Origin: Flammeovirga sp. EKP202 | GTDB taxonomy: Bacteria > Bacteroidota > Bacteroidia > Cytophagales > Flammeovirgaceae | Direction: 5' to 3' | Assembly (NCBI RefSeq): GCF_014534745.1 | Contig: NZ_JACVVP010000012.1 | Location: forward strand, 111,322 to 175,321 | DNA length: 64,000 nucleotides | In this document: piece by piece, positions 49,337 through 60,060 of the stretch | Layout of the letters: the number at the start of each line of letters is the position of its first letter | Numbering within the stretch: the stretch's first letter is position 1 | Made by a program: the position numbers and the translations under genes | Notes under the pieces: model-generated | Databases searched by the model: none | What the model was told of the DNA's origin: nothing | What the model saw: only the letters and a program-made list of their open reading frames with translations

Positions 49337-50005
49337 TTAGAATAAACACTTCGTACAAAACTCATCAAAATACTGATTGAATTCATCGTCCTTGATTGCA
49401 GGATCTGTAATATCATATACCGTTGAGATACCTCTTTTATATCTTACCAAGTTGGAAATCGGTGAGTAGAAAAACTCCATTCCGCCAATACCTGCCAACT
49501 CTTTCAGCTTTTGATGTTCAACGGTCTGATCTTTTTTATTGACAATACCAAAAACCTCAAACTTGTAACCTTGCTTCTCCTTCATTTCCTTGATCATCGG
49601 CAATGTTTTCAGAAAACGGATTGTTGCTCTCATATCTAAAACACTTGCCACTACAGGCACTACAACAACATCTGAAACCAAGACACTAAAGTAGATTTCC
49701 TTTCCTTCAATACGTCCTGGTACATCCAAGAAAATCGCATCATACTTTTTCTCAGCCAATGCGAGCGTCTTATCAAAGTTTTCTTCGGCTCTAGGTTGTT
49801 TCCAATTGAAGGCAATCACATCATAAGAAGACTCCTTATCTGCGCCCTCTGTGGAATAAATATCTTTTACTGATTTTTGTGGATCACAATCGATCACCAA
49901 AACCTTTTTGTTTGTTCTATTATGTACAGCTGAGGCTGTTAACATCAGCAGGGTACTTTTACCAACGCCTCCTTTTTGAGTTGCGAAAGAAATTACTTTA
50001 GCCAT
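49337..50005 (-). CDS. Orphan ParA-family ATPase
   Basis: 222 residues with a deviant Walker A motif KGGVGKST (10-17), Walker A' DCDPQKS and Walker B FLDVPGRI. ParA-like ATPases position DNA, plasmids or protein complexes on the nucleoid or membrane. No parB gene or parS-like repeats are nearby, and no chromosomal origin marks are seen. It is therefore more likely an orphan (MinD/McdA-like positioning, or a mobile-element relic) than the chromosomal ParA. It ends with a charged, aromatic C-terminus. Confidence 0.88.
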   Translation of the reverse strand: MAKVISFATQKGGVGKSTLLMLTASAVHNRTNKKVLVIDCDPQKSVKDIYSTEGADKESSYDVIAFNWKQPRAEENFDKTLALAEKKYDAIFLDVPGRIEGKEIYFSVLVSDVVVVPVVASVLDMRATIRFLKTLPMIKEMKEKQGYKFEVFGIVNKKDQTVEHQKLKELAGIGGMEFFYSPISNLVRYKRGISTVYDITDPAIKDDEFNQYFDEFCTKCLF

Positions 50006-50174
50006 ACAAAATTTAAAAAATTGCTTCCTTATTTGGTGACCTTACTTCCTAAGAATGAACATAAACCCACCAAAATCTTTAATAATCCAATGAAAATACG
50101 ATAAAAAACCGAATATTTCCCAATATAAACATAAGAGGAATAATCGGAACTACCCAAGCAAAAAAGGGATTTTG

Positions 50175-50182
50175 TATGTTTG
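50175..50182 (+). promoter_or_regulatory. Candidate -7 promoter element for trmB
   Basis: TATGTTTG fits TAnnTTTG, 28 bp before the start codon. Confidence 0.5.
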
Positions 50183-50209
50183 CATTCTGAATTATAAAAT
50201 TTTTGAAAG

Positions 50210-50863
50210 ATGGGTCGCCATAAGTTAAAAAAATTCGCTCAAAACAAAGAGCGTGCATATATTATAGAAGAAGGAAAACCTTTGTATGATAACATCAAAG
50301 GAAACTGGAGAAAAGAGGTTTTCAAAAACGACAATCCAATTGTTTTAGAATTGGCTTGTGGTAGAGGTGAATACACTACAGGACTTGCTCAAGTTTATCC
50401 TGACAGAAACTTCATTGGTGTAGATATCAAAGGTGATAGAATCTGGAAAGGTGGTAACGTAGTGGATGAAAAAGGTCTGACAAATGCTGCTTTCTTAAGA
50501 ATTCACATTCAAAACTTAGCCAACTATTTTGAAGCGGGCGAAGTGGATGAAATCTGGATCGTTCACCCTGATCCTCGTCCAAAAGACAGAGATGCTAAAA
50601 GAAGAATGACGCACCCTCGCTTCTTAAACATCTATAAAGAGTTAATCAAAGAAGGTGGTTTAGTTCGTTTTAAGACCGACAGTAAAGAGCTTTTTGAATA
50701 CTCTGTAGAAACATTGGTTCAAGAAAAAGTACAATTAGAAGCGGTGACTTTTGACCTGTATGAATCGGACTTAATGAAAGATCATCATGGTATTGTAACA
50801 CGCTACGAAAAGCAATTTACAGAGCTTGGTCACAAAGTACACTACTTAAAATTCAGATTCTAA
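50210..50863 (+). CDS. trmB: tRNA (guanine-N7-)-methyltransferase TrmB
   Basis: 217 residues with a class I methyltransferase fold. SAM-binding motif LELACGRGEYTTGLA lies at residues 46-60, and NFIGVDIKGDRIWKG follows. The TrmB motif usually reads FPDPWPKxRHxKRR; here it is HPDPRPKDRDAKRRM, which is close and typical for Bacteroidota members. It methylates G46 in the tRNA variable loop. The WbqC-family gene starts 21 bp downstream and may share the transcript. Confidence 0.93.
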   Translation: MGRHKLKKFAQNKERAYIIEEGKPLYDNIKGNWRKEVFKNDNPIVLELACGRGEYTTGLAQVYPDRNFIGVDIKGDRIWKGGNVVDEKGLTNAAFLRIHIQNLANYFEAGEVDEIWIVHPDPRPKDRDAKRRMTHPRFLNIYKELIKEGGLVRFKTDSKELFEYSVETLVQEKVQLEAVTFDLYESDLMKDHHGIVTRYEKQFTELGHKVHYLKFRF

Positions 50864-50884
50864 AACACCTATTTTACTTCTCCA

Positions 50885-51511
50885 ATGAAAGTACTAATCG
50901 ATTTACATTATTTCCCTAACCTTGAATATTTCACTATTCTAGCTCACTGTGATACGGTTTATATTGAGAAATTTGAGACATTTCAGAAGCAAAGTTTTAG
51001 AAACAGATGCTTTATCAAAACAGCTCAAAAAGTAGATCGATTGAGTATTCCGGTGATTGGTGCCAACAAAGGAAAGCCCATGAGAAAGGTAAAAGTCAAC
51101 CAAAATGACAACTGGGCGATCAAACATTGGAGAAGTATTCTTTCTGCTTATGGTCGATCTCCTTTCTATGAATATTATGAAGAAGCCATCAAGTCTACAT
51201 TGTTAAGTGGTGAGGAATCTCTTTTTGAGCTAAACATTTCACTTTTAAAGTGTGTTATTAAACTATTAGGATTAAACACAAAGGTTGAAATCACTGAAAA
51301 CTACAAAAAAGAGACTGAAGATGAGGTAGTTGACCTAAGGAACAAGATTACAGCTACTGATTCATCAACTTTTGTTAATGAGATTTCGTATATTCAAGTG
51401 TTTGGTGACACTTTTGATCGAAACCTGAGTATTCTCGATTTACTTTTTTGTGAAGGGCCTAATGCCATCAATATATTAAAATCACAGAATAGTCAATTAA
51501 TCCATCATTAA
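50885..51511 (+). CDS. WbqC-family protein
   Basis: 208 residues. The WbqC family pattern is clear: YFPNLEYFTILAHCDTVYIE, KQSFRNRCFIKTAQ, LSIPVIG, and WAIKHWRSILSAYGRSPF. Relatives lie in O-antigen or cell-surface polysaccharide gene sets, but the activity is not established. No signal peptide is present. It follows trmB by 21 bp and no other sugar genes are nearby. The last 60 residues are less conserved. Confidence 0.88.
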   Translation: MKVLIDLHYFPNLEYFTILAHCDTVYIEKFETFQKQSFRNRCFIKTAQKVDRLSIPVIGANKGKPMRKVKVNQNDNWAIKHWRSILSAYGRSPFYEYYEEAIKSTLLSGEESLFELNISLLKCVIKLLGLNTKVEITENYKKETEDEVVDLRNKITATDSSTFVNEISYIQVFGDTFDRNLSILDLLFCEGPNAINILKSQNSQLIHH

Positions 51512-51683
51512 GAGTTGTTTAATAAATATTATATGCTTTATTTTAAGAGACAGAATCCATTATTAAACGTATCCATTATCCTGATTTAAAAATTTTCACT
51601 CCTTTTTATTTCGTTAATGAATATTAATTCTGTATCTTATTCTATAGAACTAGAAATTATTTAATACATAAAATTCCCTAACC

Positions 51684-54215
51684 ATGGAGGCAAAATTTTC
51701 GAATAGAGTCAAAGAAGTGATCTCTTTAAGTAGAGAGGAAGCTTTGCGCCTTGGCCATGATTATATTGGCACAGAGCATCTCTTGCTGGGTATGATTCGT
51801 GAAGGTGAGGGATATGCGATTACTTTATTGAAGAAGTTAAGCGTCAATCTTAACGATTTGAAGGACGCTATTGAGCAGTCTACAAAAAGTACTGCCAATT
51901 TCAACGTAAAAAATCTCGCAAACATCCCACTAACGAGACAATCCGAAAAAACGCTTAAAATAACATATTTAGAAGCTAAAATCTTTAAATCTAGCCTAAT
52001 TGGTACTGAACATCTGTTATTATCAATACTTAGAGATGAAGATAACTTAGCTACCCAAATTTTGCAGCGTTATGATGTAAACTATGATGTAGTCAAAGAA
52101 ATGATCGAATTCCAAGGAGAAAACCCAACAGCTTCATCAAGCACTGATGACGATGAACCTCAATCAAAAGGAGGAGGATCATGGAGCTCTCGTCCAGAAT
52201 CATCAAAGAGTACAGAGAAATCTAAAACTCCTGTCTTGGATAATTTTGGTCGTGACCTTACTAGCTATGCCGAAGAGGGAAAACTAGACCCAATAGTCGG
52301 TAGAGACAAAGAGATCGAAAGAGTAGCTCAAGTGCTTTCGAGAAGAAAGAAAAACAACCCTATCCTAATAGGAGAGCCAGGGGTTGGTAAGACAGCAATT
52401 GCTGAAGGACTAGCTTTACGTATAGTTCAGAAAAAAGTATCAAGAGTGTTGTTCGGCAAGCGTGTCGTTACATTAGACCTTGCTTCTTTAGTGGCCGGTA
52501 CTAAATACCGTGGTCAGTTTGAAGAACGCATGAAGGCTGTAATGAACGAGCTGGAAAAAGCACCAGAAGTAATTCTATTTATAGATGAAATTCACACGAT
52601 TGTTGGAGCAGGTGGCGCTTCAGGATCGCTTGATGCTTCCAATATGTTTAAGCCAGCGTTAGCACGTGGCGATATACAATGTATTGGTGCCACTACTTTA
52701 GACGAGTACAGACAATATATTGAAAAAGATGGTGCATTAGCACGTCGTTTCCAAATGGTAATGGTAGACCCTACTTCTCCAGAAGAAACGATTGAAATCT
52801 TGAATAATATCAAAGGAAAATACGAGCAGCACCACCACGTAGATTATTCTGAAGAGGCGTTGCAGGCTTGTGTGAAATTCTCTGATAGATATATTAGTGA
52901 CCGTTTCCTTCCAGATAAAGCGATTGACGTTTTAGATGAAGTGGGAGCACGTGTTCACATCAACAACATCCATGTTCCTGATAATATCTTGAAACTCGAG
53001 CAAGAGATTGAAGATATTAAAGAGGAGAAAAACAAGGTGGTCAAAAGACAGAAATACGAAGAAGCTGCAAAACTGCGTGATTCTGAAAAGAAATTGATCG
53101 AAAGCCTTGATACTGCTAAAGAAGCATGGGAAAAAGAGACAAATGAAACTATCTACCCTGTTACTGAAGATGATGTAGCAGCAGTTGTAGCAATGATGAC
53201 AGGTATTCCTGTTAACCGTGTTGCAGAAAGCGAAGGCAAAAAACTGCTAAACATGTCTGAAGACCTTAAGGGTAAAGTAATTGGTCAGGATCAAGCAATT
53301 GAAAAATTAGCAAAGGCTATCCGTAGAACACGTGTAGGCTTGAAAGATCCTAAAAAACCAATCGGTTCATTTATCTTCTTAGGACCTACTGGTGTCGGTA
53401 AAACAGAGTTAACGAAAGTATTAGCTTCTCATTTATTCGACAAAGATGATTCATTAGTACGTATCGACATGTCGGAGTATATGGAGAAATTCTCTGTATC
53501 TCGATTAGTTGGAGCGCCTCCGGGCTACGTTGGATATGAAGAAGGTGGTCAGTTGACTGAAAAGATCAGACGTAAACCTTATAGCGTTATCTTATTAGAT
53601 GAGATTGAGAAAGCACACCCAGATGTGTTCAATATCTTACTTCAAGTATTAGATGACGGTATCTTAACAGATGGTTTAGGTAGACGTGTTGATTTCAGAA
53701 ACACAGTGATCATCATGACATCAAACATCGGTGTGAGAGATTTGAAAGATTTCGGAACAGGTATTGGTTTCAATACACAAACGAAATTAGATAATCAAGA
53801 CGCTGAGATGCAAGGAACAATTCAAAAAGCATTGAAAAAGGCTTTTGCTCCTGAATTCTTAAACCGTTTGGATGATGTGATCATTTTCAACTCTTTAGAG
53901 AGACAACATATCCATCAAATCATCGATATTTCATTATCTAAATTATTCGAAAGAGTAATTGCAATGGGATATCAAATTGAAGTGACTGAAAAAGCGAAAG
54001 ATTTCTTATCTGAAAAAGGTTATGATCCTCAGTACGGAGCGAGACCTCTTAACAGAGCAATCCAAAAGTACCTTGAAGATCCAATGGCTGAAGAGATCCT
54101 TGGTGGCGATATCGCTGAAGGTGATACTATTCTTGCAGATTATTCTGGAAAGGGTGAAGCTCTGACAGTTACGATCAAAAAGAATGTAACAAAAACAGAA
54201 TCTGAAGAAGATTAA
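51684..54215 (+). CDS. clpC: ClpC-type AAA+ protease chaperone subunit
   Basis: 843 residues. Two Clp_N repeats (residues 1-150) are followed by AAA domain 1 with Walker A GEPGVGKT near 231, a UVR-like middle segment ([20 protein letters not shown], about 450-475), and AAA domain 2 with Walker A GPTGVGKT near 567 and the Clp C-terminal domain. ClpC unfolds proteins for ClpP, or acts as a chaperone. The UVR segment and the lack of the long ClpB coiled coil identify ClpC. It is a single gene with a terminator. Confidence 0.95.
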   Translation: MEAKFSNRVKEVISLSREEALRLGHDYIGTEHLLLGMIREGEGYAITLLKKLSVNLNDLKDAIEQSTKSTANFNVKNLANIPLTRQSEKTLKITYLEAKIFKSSLIGTEHLLLSILRDEDNLATQILQRYDVNYDVVKEMIEFQGENPTASSSTDDDEPQSKGGGSWSSRPESSKSTEKSKTPVLDNFGRDLTSYAEEGKLDPIVGRDKEIERVAQVLSRRKKNNPILIGEPGVGKTAIAEGLALRIVQKKVSRVLFGKRVVTLDLASLVAGTKYRGQFEERMKAVMNELEKAPEVILFIDEIHTIVGAGGASGSLDASNMFKPALARGDIQCIGATTLDEYRQYIEKDGALARRFQMVMVDPTSPEETIEILNNIKGKYEQHHHVDYSEEALQACVKFSDRYISDRFLPDKAIDVLDEVGARVHINNIHVPDNILKLEQEIEDIKEEKNKVVKRQKYEEAAKLRDSEKKLIESLDTAKEAWEKETNETIYPVTEDDVAAVVAMMTGIPVNRVAESEGKKLLNMSEDLKGKVIGQDQAIEKLAKAIRRTRVGLKDPKKPIGSFIFLGPTGVGKTELTKVLASHLFDKDDSLVRIDMSEYMEKFSVSRLVGAPPGYVGYEEGGQLTEKIRRKPYSVILLDEIEKAHPDVFNILLQVLDDGILTDGLGRRVDFRNTVIIMTSNIGVRDLKDFGTGIGFNTQTKLDNQDAEMQGTIQKALKKAFAPEFLNRLDDVIIFNSLERQHIHQIIDISLSKLFERVIAMGYQIEVTEKAKDFLSEKGYDPQYGARPLNRAIQKYLEDPMAEEILGGDIAEGDTILADYSGKGEALTVTIKKNVTKTESEED

Positions 54216-54231
54216 TCTTCTTTAAGCATAT

Positions 54232-54271
54232 TTAAAAAGGGTCGTTTCATTTTATGGAACGGCCCTTTTTG
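54232..54271 (+). terminator. Rho-independent terminator of clpC
   Basis: Stem AAAGGGTCGTT.../...AACGGCCCTTT with one G-T pair, followed by T5. Confidence 0.8.
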
Positions 54272-54456
54272 TCTATATTTTGAAGTATAGAATTGAGCCC
54301 ATCTATCAAAACATGGTACTATTCGGTGAAAACAATCTAGGAGTAGGTCCTTTTTATTAAATTTGTGAATCATTAAATCAAAACACCCGTATTAAGGATT
54401 ATTAAGCATTACTTTGTTACGTTTTATAATCCATCACTAAATTACTCTTTATTGCC

Positions 54457-54801
54457 ATGAAATTAACTACTGAACGCTTATCTTCTTTACTCATCACAAG
54501 TGCCTTATTTGGCACTAATATAGAATTAAGCGAAAAAGACAAATCTATTATCACAATAGAATCACCTGTACCACAACATAATCTGTCTACTTTTGATGAA
54601 CTAAAAGACAAAATCACTGGCATAGCCATAAGTGAATTGATGTCTGGCAAAGAAGTCTTAAACCAACTTGTTCCTTCCACTTTAGACCTATCCTTTGTAA
54701 GCACAGGTAACTACATCCTTTCAATTAAAATGAAAAGTGGTGAAATTTCCAGAAAAATGTGTGTTCAACAACTTGGAAATTATAACGTTGTTCGAGCTTA
54801 G
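54457..54801 (+). CDS. Small protein resembling a free-standing T9SS C-terminal domain
   Basis: 114 residues. From residue 30 the sequence follows the layout of a T9SS type A sorting domain: ITIESPVPQHNL (in place of the usual IYPNPVSDxL), ITGIAISELMSGKEVL, then TLDLSFVSTGNYILSIKM and RKMCVQ. Normal examples sit at the end of large secreted proteins; here there is no cargo in front, and the N-terminal 29 residues do not form a good signal peptide. It may be a gene remnant or a cytoplasmic Ig-like protein. The next gene follows after 44 bp. Confidence 0.55.
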   Translation: MKLTTERLSSLLITSALFGTNIELSEKDKSIITIESPVPQHNLSTFDELKDKITGIAISELMSGKEVLNQLVPSTLDLSFVSTGNYILSIKMKSGEISRKMCVQQLGNYNVVRA

Positions 54802-54845
54802 TTGAAAAGTCATTACCTTTGTCATGAACTTTTTAAAATAAAGTC

Positions 54846-56012
54846 ATGACAAAGAACTTCATTAAACATTTATTGTTTACCTGTATTTCACTTTTATCCA
54901 TTTCTTCATACGGTCAAAACTTGATTCCTAACCCTAGTTTTGAAGACTACCATGAAGCTACCAGGGGCCATGCCCATTTGGATAACCTAAAAGAGTGGTA
55001 CAATACCAATCAAAATAAACCTAAAACGTTATATGGTACGCCTGACCATATGTTCATCAATGAAAATCAGCCCTTAAATGGTATAAAAGATAACTTCTCT
55101 CCAAGAACTGGACAATCTGTTTTAGGCGTTATTACTTATATGCAGAGAGTAGTAAACTACAGAGAGTATGCATCTATTAAGCTAAATAAGGTATTGAGAA
55201 AAGGTGAAAAATATCAATTCACTGCATACATAAGTAGTGGAAATAAGGTAGCTTATGGGGGAATAGCAACAAACGGGTTGGGTTTTGCCTTTACCAATGA
55301 AAAACTAAAACAAAATATTTACGAACCCTTATTAAGCGCTTCTCCACAATATCAATTAGAAGATATTTTTTATGCTACAGGTTGGACCAAAGTCACTTTT
55401 TCATTTGTTGCCGAAGAAGCTATTAAGTATTTAACCATAGGAAACTTCAGGGATGACTTACAAACTGATTTAAAATACATCAATTACGATATAGACCCAC
55501 AATGCTATATTTATGTCGATGACCTATCTTTAGTTCATATCCCAAGCGATACTCCCCCAGAAGAAGAGAAGGTACAAGAACCTGAAGTGGTCGTTGAAAA
55601 ACATGAAATAGTGGTTGATGAAGAACCTGAAAAAGTTATAGAAGAGCAACCTAAAGTACCTGAAACTTTAGTTTATGAAGATCGACCTGTAGAAAATCAA
55701 TCTTCCATTTACATCACAACTTACAGCATTACAATTCAAATCTGGGATGATAAAACCATAGATGGTGACATTGTTTCAATTTTTTGGAATGGAGAACATG
55801 TCGTTGAATATTACGAATTAACTGCCAAGAAAAAGAAGTTTAAAGTCACCTACGAACCTGGAAAGGAAAACCGCCTTATTTTATACGCTCACAACCTTGG
55901 AAAGATCCCTCCCAACACAATGGCAGTGGGTATAAAAGCAGGAAAAAAGAAGCGTGAATTAAAGATTAAATCAGACTTGGGAAAATGTGGCGCAATTCAG
56001 TTCAAACGATAG
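54846..56012 (+). CDS. Secreted protein with an N-terminal jelly-roll domain and a Bacteroidota C-terminal beta domain
   Basis: 388 residues. A Sec signal peptide ends near SYGQ, then NLIPNPSFEDY opens a carbohydrate-binding-like jelly-roll region (about 24-230) with the closing CYIYVDDLSLV. A 50-residue acidic, proline-rich linker (about 233-285) follows. The last 100 residues (IQIWDDKTIDGDIVSIFWNG, then NLGKIPPNTMAVGI and LKIKSDLGKCGAIQF) are a domain common at the C-terminus of Cytophagales envelope proteins. It is probably at the cell surface or in the periplasm. No enzyme motif is seen. Confidence 0.75.
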   Translation: MTKNFIKHLLFTCISLLSISSYGQNLIPNPSFEDYHEATRGHAHLDNLKEWYNTNQNKPKTLYGTPDHMFINENQPLNGIKDNFSPRTGQSVLGVITYMQRVVNYREYASIKLNKVLRKGEKYQFTAYISSGNKVAYGGIATNGLGFAFTNEKLKQNIYEPLLSASPQYQLEDIFYATGWTKVTFSFVAEEAIKYLTIGNFRDDLQTDLKYINYDIDPQCYIYVDDLSLVHIPSDTPPEEEKVQEPEVVVEKHEIVVDEEPEKVIEEQPKVPETLVYEDRPVENQSSIYITTYSITIQIWDDKTIDGDIVSIFWNGEHVVEYYELTAKKKKFKVTYEPGKENRLILYAHNLGKIPPNTMAVGIKAGKKKRELKIKSDLGKCGAIQFKR

Positions 56013-56128
56013 AAATTAGATCACTTTTTTCCTTTAAAAAACCCTCATTTTTTGTATCTTGCATTTCCTTAAAATGGAGATTTTTTCTTCATTTTTTCAG
56101 ATGTGAAAACATATTCTAATAAATATAC

Positions 56129-58672
56129 ATGGCAGACGAAAATATCATCTCTATCAACATAGAGGACGAAATGAAAAGTGCCTACATTGACTACTCAATG
56201 TCGGTGATCGTTTCTCGTGCTCTTCCAGATGTAAGAGACGGTCTTAAGCCTGTTCACAGGCGTGTATTGTACGGTATGGCTGAGCTTGGACTTAGTTATA
56301 ACCGTTCATATAAGAAATCAGCAAGAATCGTAGGTGAAGTACTTGGTAAGTACCACCCTCATGGTGATTCTTCTGTATACGAAACAATGGTACGTATGGC
56401 TCAACCTTGGTCATTACGATACATGTTAGTCGATGGACAGGGTAACTTCGGATCAATTGACGGCGATTCTCCTGCAGCAATGCGTTATACGGAGGCTCGT
56501 ATGAAAGAGATCTCTGGAGAAATGCTTGCCGATATCAAAAAAGATACTGTCGATTTTGAACCTAACTTTGATGATTCCTTAAAAGAACCATCGGTTTTAC
56601 CTGCAAGAATTCCTAACCTTCTTTTAAACGGAGCATCGGGTATTGCAGTAGGTATGGCAACAAACATGGCACCTCACAACCTTCATGAGGTGTGCGATGC
56701 GATCATTGCCTATGTCGACAACCCTGATGTGACAATGGATGAGTTAACGGATATCGTTAAAGGTCCAGACTTCCCTACAGGTGGTATCATTTACGGTTAT
56801 GACGGTGTGAAAAAAGCATTGGAAACTGGCCGTGGTAGAGTAGTAATGAGAGCAGTAACTGAATTTGAGACACTTTCTTCGGGACGTGAGCAAATTGTAG
56901 TTTCTGAAATCCCATATATGGTCAACAAAGCAAATATGATTGAAAAAACTGCTGAGTTGGTCAATGAAAAGAAAATCGAAGGAATCTCTGCTATCCGTGA
57001 TGAATCGGATAAAAGCGGTATCCGTATCGTATATGAATTGAAAAAAGATGCAGTGCCAGACGTAGTGTTAAACCACTTATTCAAGCAAACTGCTCTTCAA
57101 AGTTCTTTCAGTGTTAATAACATTGCTCTTGTAAAAGGAAGACCAAAACTTCTTAATCTACATGATATGATCAAGTATTATGTAGAGCACAGACATGATG
57201 TTATCATCCGTAGAACACAATTCGAATTAGCTGAAGCAGAAAGAAGACTTCATATCTTAGAAGGTTACTTAAAAGCTTTAGATAATCTTGATGAAGTAAT
57301 TGCTTTAATTAGAGGTTCAAAAGATGCTGAAATCGCAAGAGCAGAATTAATTTCTCGCTTTGAATTCAGTGAACTTCAAGCAAAAGCAATCTTAGAAATG
57401 AGATTACAGCGTCTGACAGGTCTTGAAAGAGATAAAATCGTTCAAGAACACGCTGAAGTTACTGCATTAGTTGAAGATTTAAGAGATATTTTAGCTCGTA
57501 GAGAACGTCAGATGGATATCATCAAGACAGACTTAGTAGAGTTGAAAGATAAATATGGAGACGAAAGAAGATCGAACATTGTTTACAATGCTGACGATTT
57601 AGACATCGAAGACTTAATCGCTGACGAAGAAATGGTCATTACTATTTCTCACGAAGGTTACATTAAGCGTACTCCATTAAAGGAATACAAATCACAAGGA
57701 CGTGGTGGTGTTGGATCAAGAGGTGCATCTACAAAATCAGATGACTTCACTGAACATATGTTTGTGGCTTCTAACCATAACTACTTGTTGTTATTCACTA
57801 ATTTAGGTAGAGTATACTGGCAGAAAGTATTCCGTTTACCTGAAGGAAGTAAAACAGCGAAAGGTAGACCATTACAAAACCTATTGAATATTCAAGAAGG
57901 TGAAAAAGTACAGGCAGTAATTTGTACTAAGAACCTGAATGATCAAGATTACATCAATAATCATTACTTATTAATGGTTACTGAAAAAGGTATTGTGAAG
58001 AAAACGGTATTGGAAGCGTATTCAAGACCAAGAACAAATGGTATCAATGCCATCAACATCAATGAAGGTGATAAACTATTCAATGTGATGTTGACTAATG
58101 GTCAAAACGATATCATCATCGCCACTCGCATGGGTATGGCAACTCGTTTCAACGAAGACAAAGTTCGTTCGATGGGTAGAGGTGCTACTGGTGTGAAAGG
58201 TATTGTTCTTAACGGTGACGAAGATGCTGTTGTTGGTTTAGCGGCTATCGCTCAAGAAGAGTTAGAAGCGAAATCACTAATGGTTATCTCTGAGAATGGA
58301 TACGGTAAGCGTACTTTATTAGAAGAATATCCATTACGTACCAATAGAGGTGGTAAAGGTGTGAAAGCGATGCAAATCACTGATAAAACAGGTAAGCTTT
58401 CAGCATTATTCTCTGTTGAAGAAACAGACGACCTTATCGTAATCACTAAAGAAGGTATCACAATCAGAACTGCTGTTAATAACTTCAGAACTATGGGTAG
58501 ATCTACTCAAGGAGTGAAAGCAATTCGATTAAATGATAATGACGAAATCTCATCTGTAGAAATTGTTCCAACAATTGAAGAAGACGAAATTGTTTCTGAT
58601 GAAGAAACAACAGAAAACCCTACAAATGAAGCAAGTAATGAAAACTCTGAAGACACAACATCGGAAGAATAA
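56129..58672 (+). CDS. gyrA: DNA gyrase subunit A
   Basis: 847 residues. The catalytic tyrosine is Tyr120 in [10 protein letters not shown]. The quinolone-determining region [13 protein letters not shown] has Ser81 (E. coli Ser83) and Glu85 where E. coli has Asp87; the second is a common natural variant. The C-terminal beta-pinwheel domain shows repeats and the gyrase box GRGGVGS. An acidic tail ([11 protein letters not shown]...) ends the protein. GyrA cuts and rejoins DNA to add negative supercoils. It is a single gene with a terminator. Confidence 0.97.
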   Translation: MADENIISINIEDEMKSAYIDYSMSVIVSRALPDVRDGLKPVHRRVLYGMAELGLSYNRSYKKSARIVGEVLGKYHPHGDSSVYETMVRMAQPWSLRYMLVDGQGNFGSIDGDSPAAMRYTEARMKEISGEMLADIKKDTVDFEPNFDDSLKEPSVLPARIPNLLLNGASGIAVGMATNMAPHNLHEVCDAIIAYVDNPDVTMDELTDIVKGPDFPTGGIIYGYDGVKKALETGRGRVVMRAVTEFETLSSGREQIVVSEIPYMVNKANMIEKTAELVNEKKIEGISAIRDESDKSGIRIVYELKKDAVPDVVLNHLFKQTALQSSFSVNNIALVKGRPKLLNLHDMIKYYVEHRHDVIIRRTQFELAEAERRLHILEGYLKALDNLDEVIALIRGSKDAEIARAELISRFEFSELQAKAILEMRLQRLTGLERDKIVQEHAEVTALVEDLRDILARRERQMDIIKTDLVELKDKYGDERRSNIVYNADDLDIEDLIADEEMVITISHEGYIKRTPLKEYKSQGRGGVGSRGASTKSDDFTEHMFVASNHNYLLLFTNLGRVYWQKVFRLPEGSKTAKGRPLQNLLNIQEGEKVQAVICTKNLNDQDYINNHYLLMVTEKGIVKKTVLEAYSRPRTNGINAININEGDKLFNVMLTNGQNDIIIATRMGMATRFNEDKVRSMGRGATGVKGIVLNGDEDAVVGLAAIAQEELEAKSLMVISENGYGKRTLLEEYPLRTNRGGKGVKAMQITDKTGKLSALFSVEETDDLIVITKEGITIRTAVNNFRTMGRSTQGVKAIRLNDNDEISSVEIVPTIEEDEIVSDEETTENPTNEASNENSEDTTSEE

Positions 58673-58696
58673 GACTTACTTTCATTGATTTCATAA

Positions 58697-58732
58697 GAAA
58701 GGTACTTGTGCACAACGAGTACCTTTTTTTGT
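58697..58732 (+). terminator. Rho-independent terminator of gyrA
   Basis: Stem AAGGTACT/AGTACCTT, followed by T7. Confidence 0.85.
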
Positions 58733-58755
58733 TGAAATTATAGTATATTCGATAT

Positions 58756-59952
58756 ATGATCTTAAATTTCTATCATTATTGTTTTTGGGCATTTATCTTA
58801 TTCCTTTTTAATTTCCACTCTAGTCATGCTCAGATAAAAAGAATTCAAGAAAAAAACTTGAGTATAGCTCGCCTTGCTATCAACAATAATGAACCCCACA
58901 AAGCTTTAGATCCCTTAAACGAACTTTTAACATACAATCTTACTCGTGAAGGTGAATTGGAAGTAATGACTCTTCTAGGGAAAACTTACTCTATCCTTTC
59001 TCTAGATGACTATTGTTCGGACCCAAGTAATAAGGACGATTGTAACGATTATGTTCATTCGGCAACAGATTGGTACAATAAAATTTTAAACAGAACCGAC
59101 CGTAATGAAATTTTCAATTTATATACTAAAGCTGAATTAGACCGTTTTTATGATAATTTACTGACAAAGGGCGTTAATGCCTTTATCAATGAAGATTATA
59201 TAGAAGCTGAATTCTATTTTGATCAAACTTACATAATGAATAGTAATGATAAAGTAAGTTGCCGATATGCAATGATTTGTAGTGAAGCATCACATCATTA
59301 TGAAAAAGCACTTACCTACTCTGATAGACTTTTAGAATTAGGCTATGATAGTACAGATGTTTATGAAAGTAGAGCGTTTTTCTTTGAACAATTAAATCAA
59401 CCTGAACTGGCCTTAAGTGAGGTGCAAAAAGGAATTAAAAAACACCCCTCACAACATTCATTAATTTATCGAGGAGTAGGTATCTGTATTCGGAAAGAAT
59501 GGTACACACAAGCTCTTGATATCCTTAACAATTATATTAAAATTAATCCTTTTGATACTCATACTCTCGTCGCTATTGGAATGGTATACGAAGAGTTGGA
59601 TGATTTTAATCGAGCTGTTCTAAATTATACCAAAGCGATTTATAGTAACCCCTACAGTTTCGATGCTTATTTTAATTTAGGACAAATTCAATTCAGAGAA
59701 GCAATTGAAAATCAAAAAATTCTCTATAACTGGGGTAAACTAAAAAAAACAGAGGATTTCAAACACATTCACAAAGGAGACATTCGTAAAACCGTCAAAT
59801 TTCATCTTGATCAGAGTGTTTTAAACCTCAATGTAGCCTTTGACTTAGACCATGAAAATGAGGAAGTAATCTTAACATTACGTAACGCTTATGGTTTATT
59901 AAACAAAACAAAAGAACTAAAACGTATCGATGACACGTTAGATAATATGTAA
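58756..59952 (+). CDS. Secreted TPR-repeat protein
   Basis: 398 residues. A signal peptide (FWAFILFLFNFHSSHAQ) precedes about seven TPR-like helix pairs, clearest at DALDILNNYIKINPFDTHT and RAVLNYTKAIYSNPYSFDAY. Conserved TPR positions (small residue 8, Ala 20, Pro 32) are recognisable. It is likely a periplasmic or outer membrane scaffold. It differs from the next TPR protein in sequence and length. The start codon lies only 24 bp after the gyrA terminator, so its promoter must overlap that terminator or it depends on readthrough. Confidence 0.8.
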   Translation: MILNFYHYCFWAFILFLFNFHSSHAQIKRIQEKNLSIARLAINNNEPHKALDPLNELLTYNLTREGELEVMTLLGKTYSILSLDDYCSDPSNKDDCNDYVHSATDWYNKILNRTDRNEIFNLYTKAELDRFYDNLLTKGVNAFINEDYIEAEFYFDQTYIMNSNDKVSCRYAMICSEASHHYEKALTYSDRLLELGYDSTDVYESRAFFFEQLNQPELALSEVQKGIKKHPSQHSLIYRGVGICIRKEWYTQALDILNNYIKINPFDTHTLVAIGMVYEELDDFNRAVLNYTKAIYSNPYSFDAYFNLGQIQFREAIENQKILYNWGKLKKTEDFKHIHKGDIRKTVKFHLDQSVLNLNVAFDLDHENEEVILTLRNAYGLLNKTKELKRIDDTLDNM

Positions 59953-59999
59953 GTGCAAAATTTATGTCACACATCATCAAAAATATGCTTGGAAAATAC

Positions 60000-60007
60000 T
60001 ATGTTTG
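60000..60007 (+). promoter_or_regulatory. Candidate -7 promoter element for the second TPR gene
   Basis: TATGTTTG lies 54 bp before the start codon; no clear -33 is seen. Confidence 0.4.
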
Positions 60008-60060
60008 CACTTTGAGGAATAAATAATTGTATTCTAAGCTATATAACATATAATATTTCT

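Noticed and set aside
49337..50005. ParA gene as a sign of the replication origin
   Set aside because: No parB, parS-like sites, dnaA or DnaA-box clusters are visible nearby.
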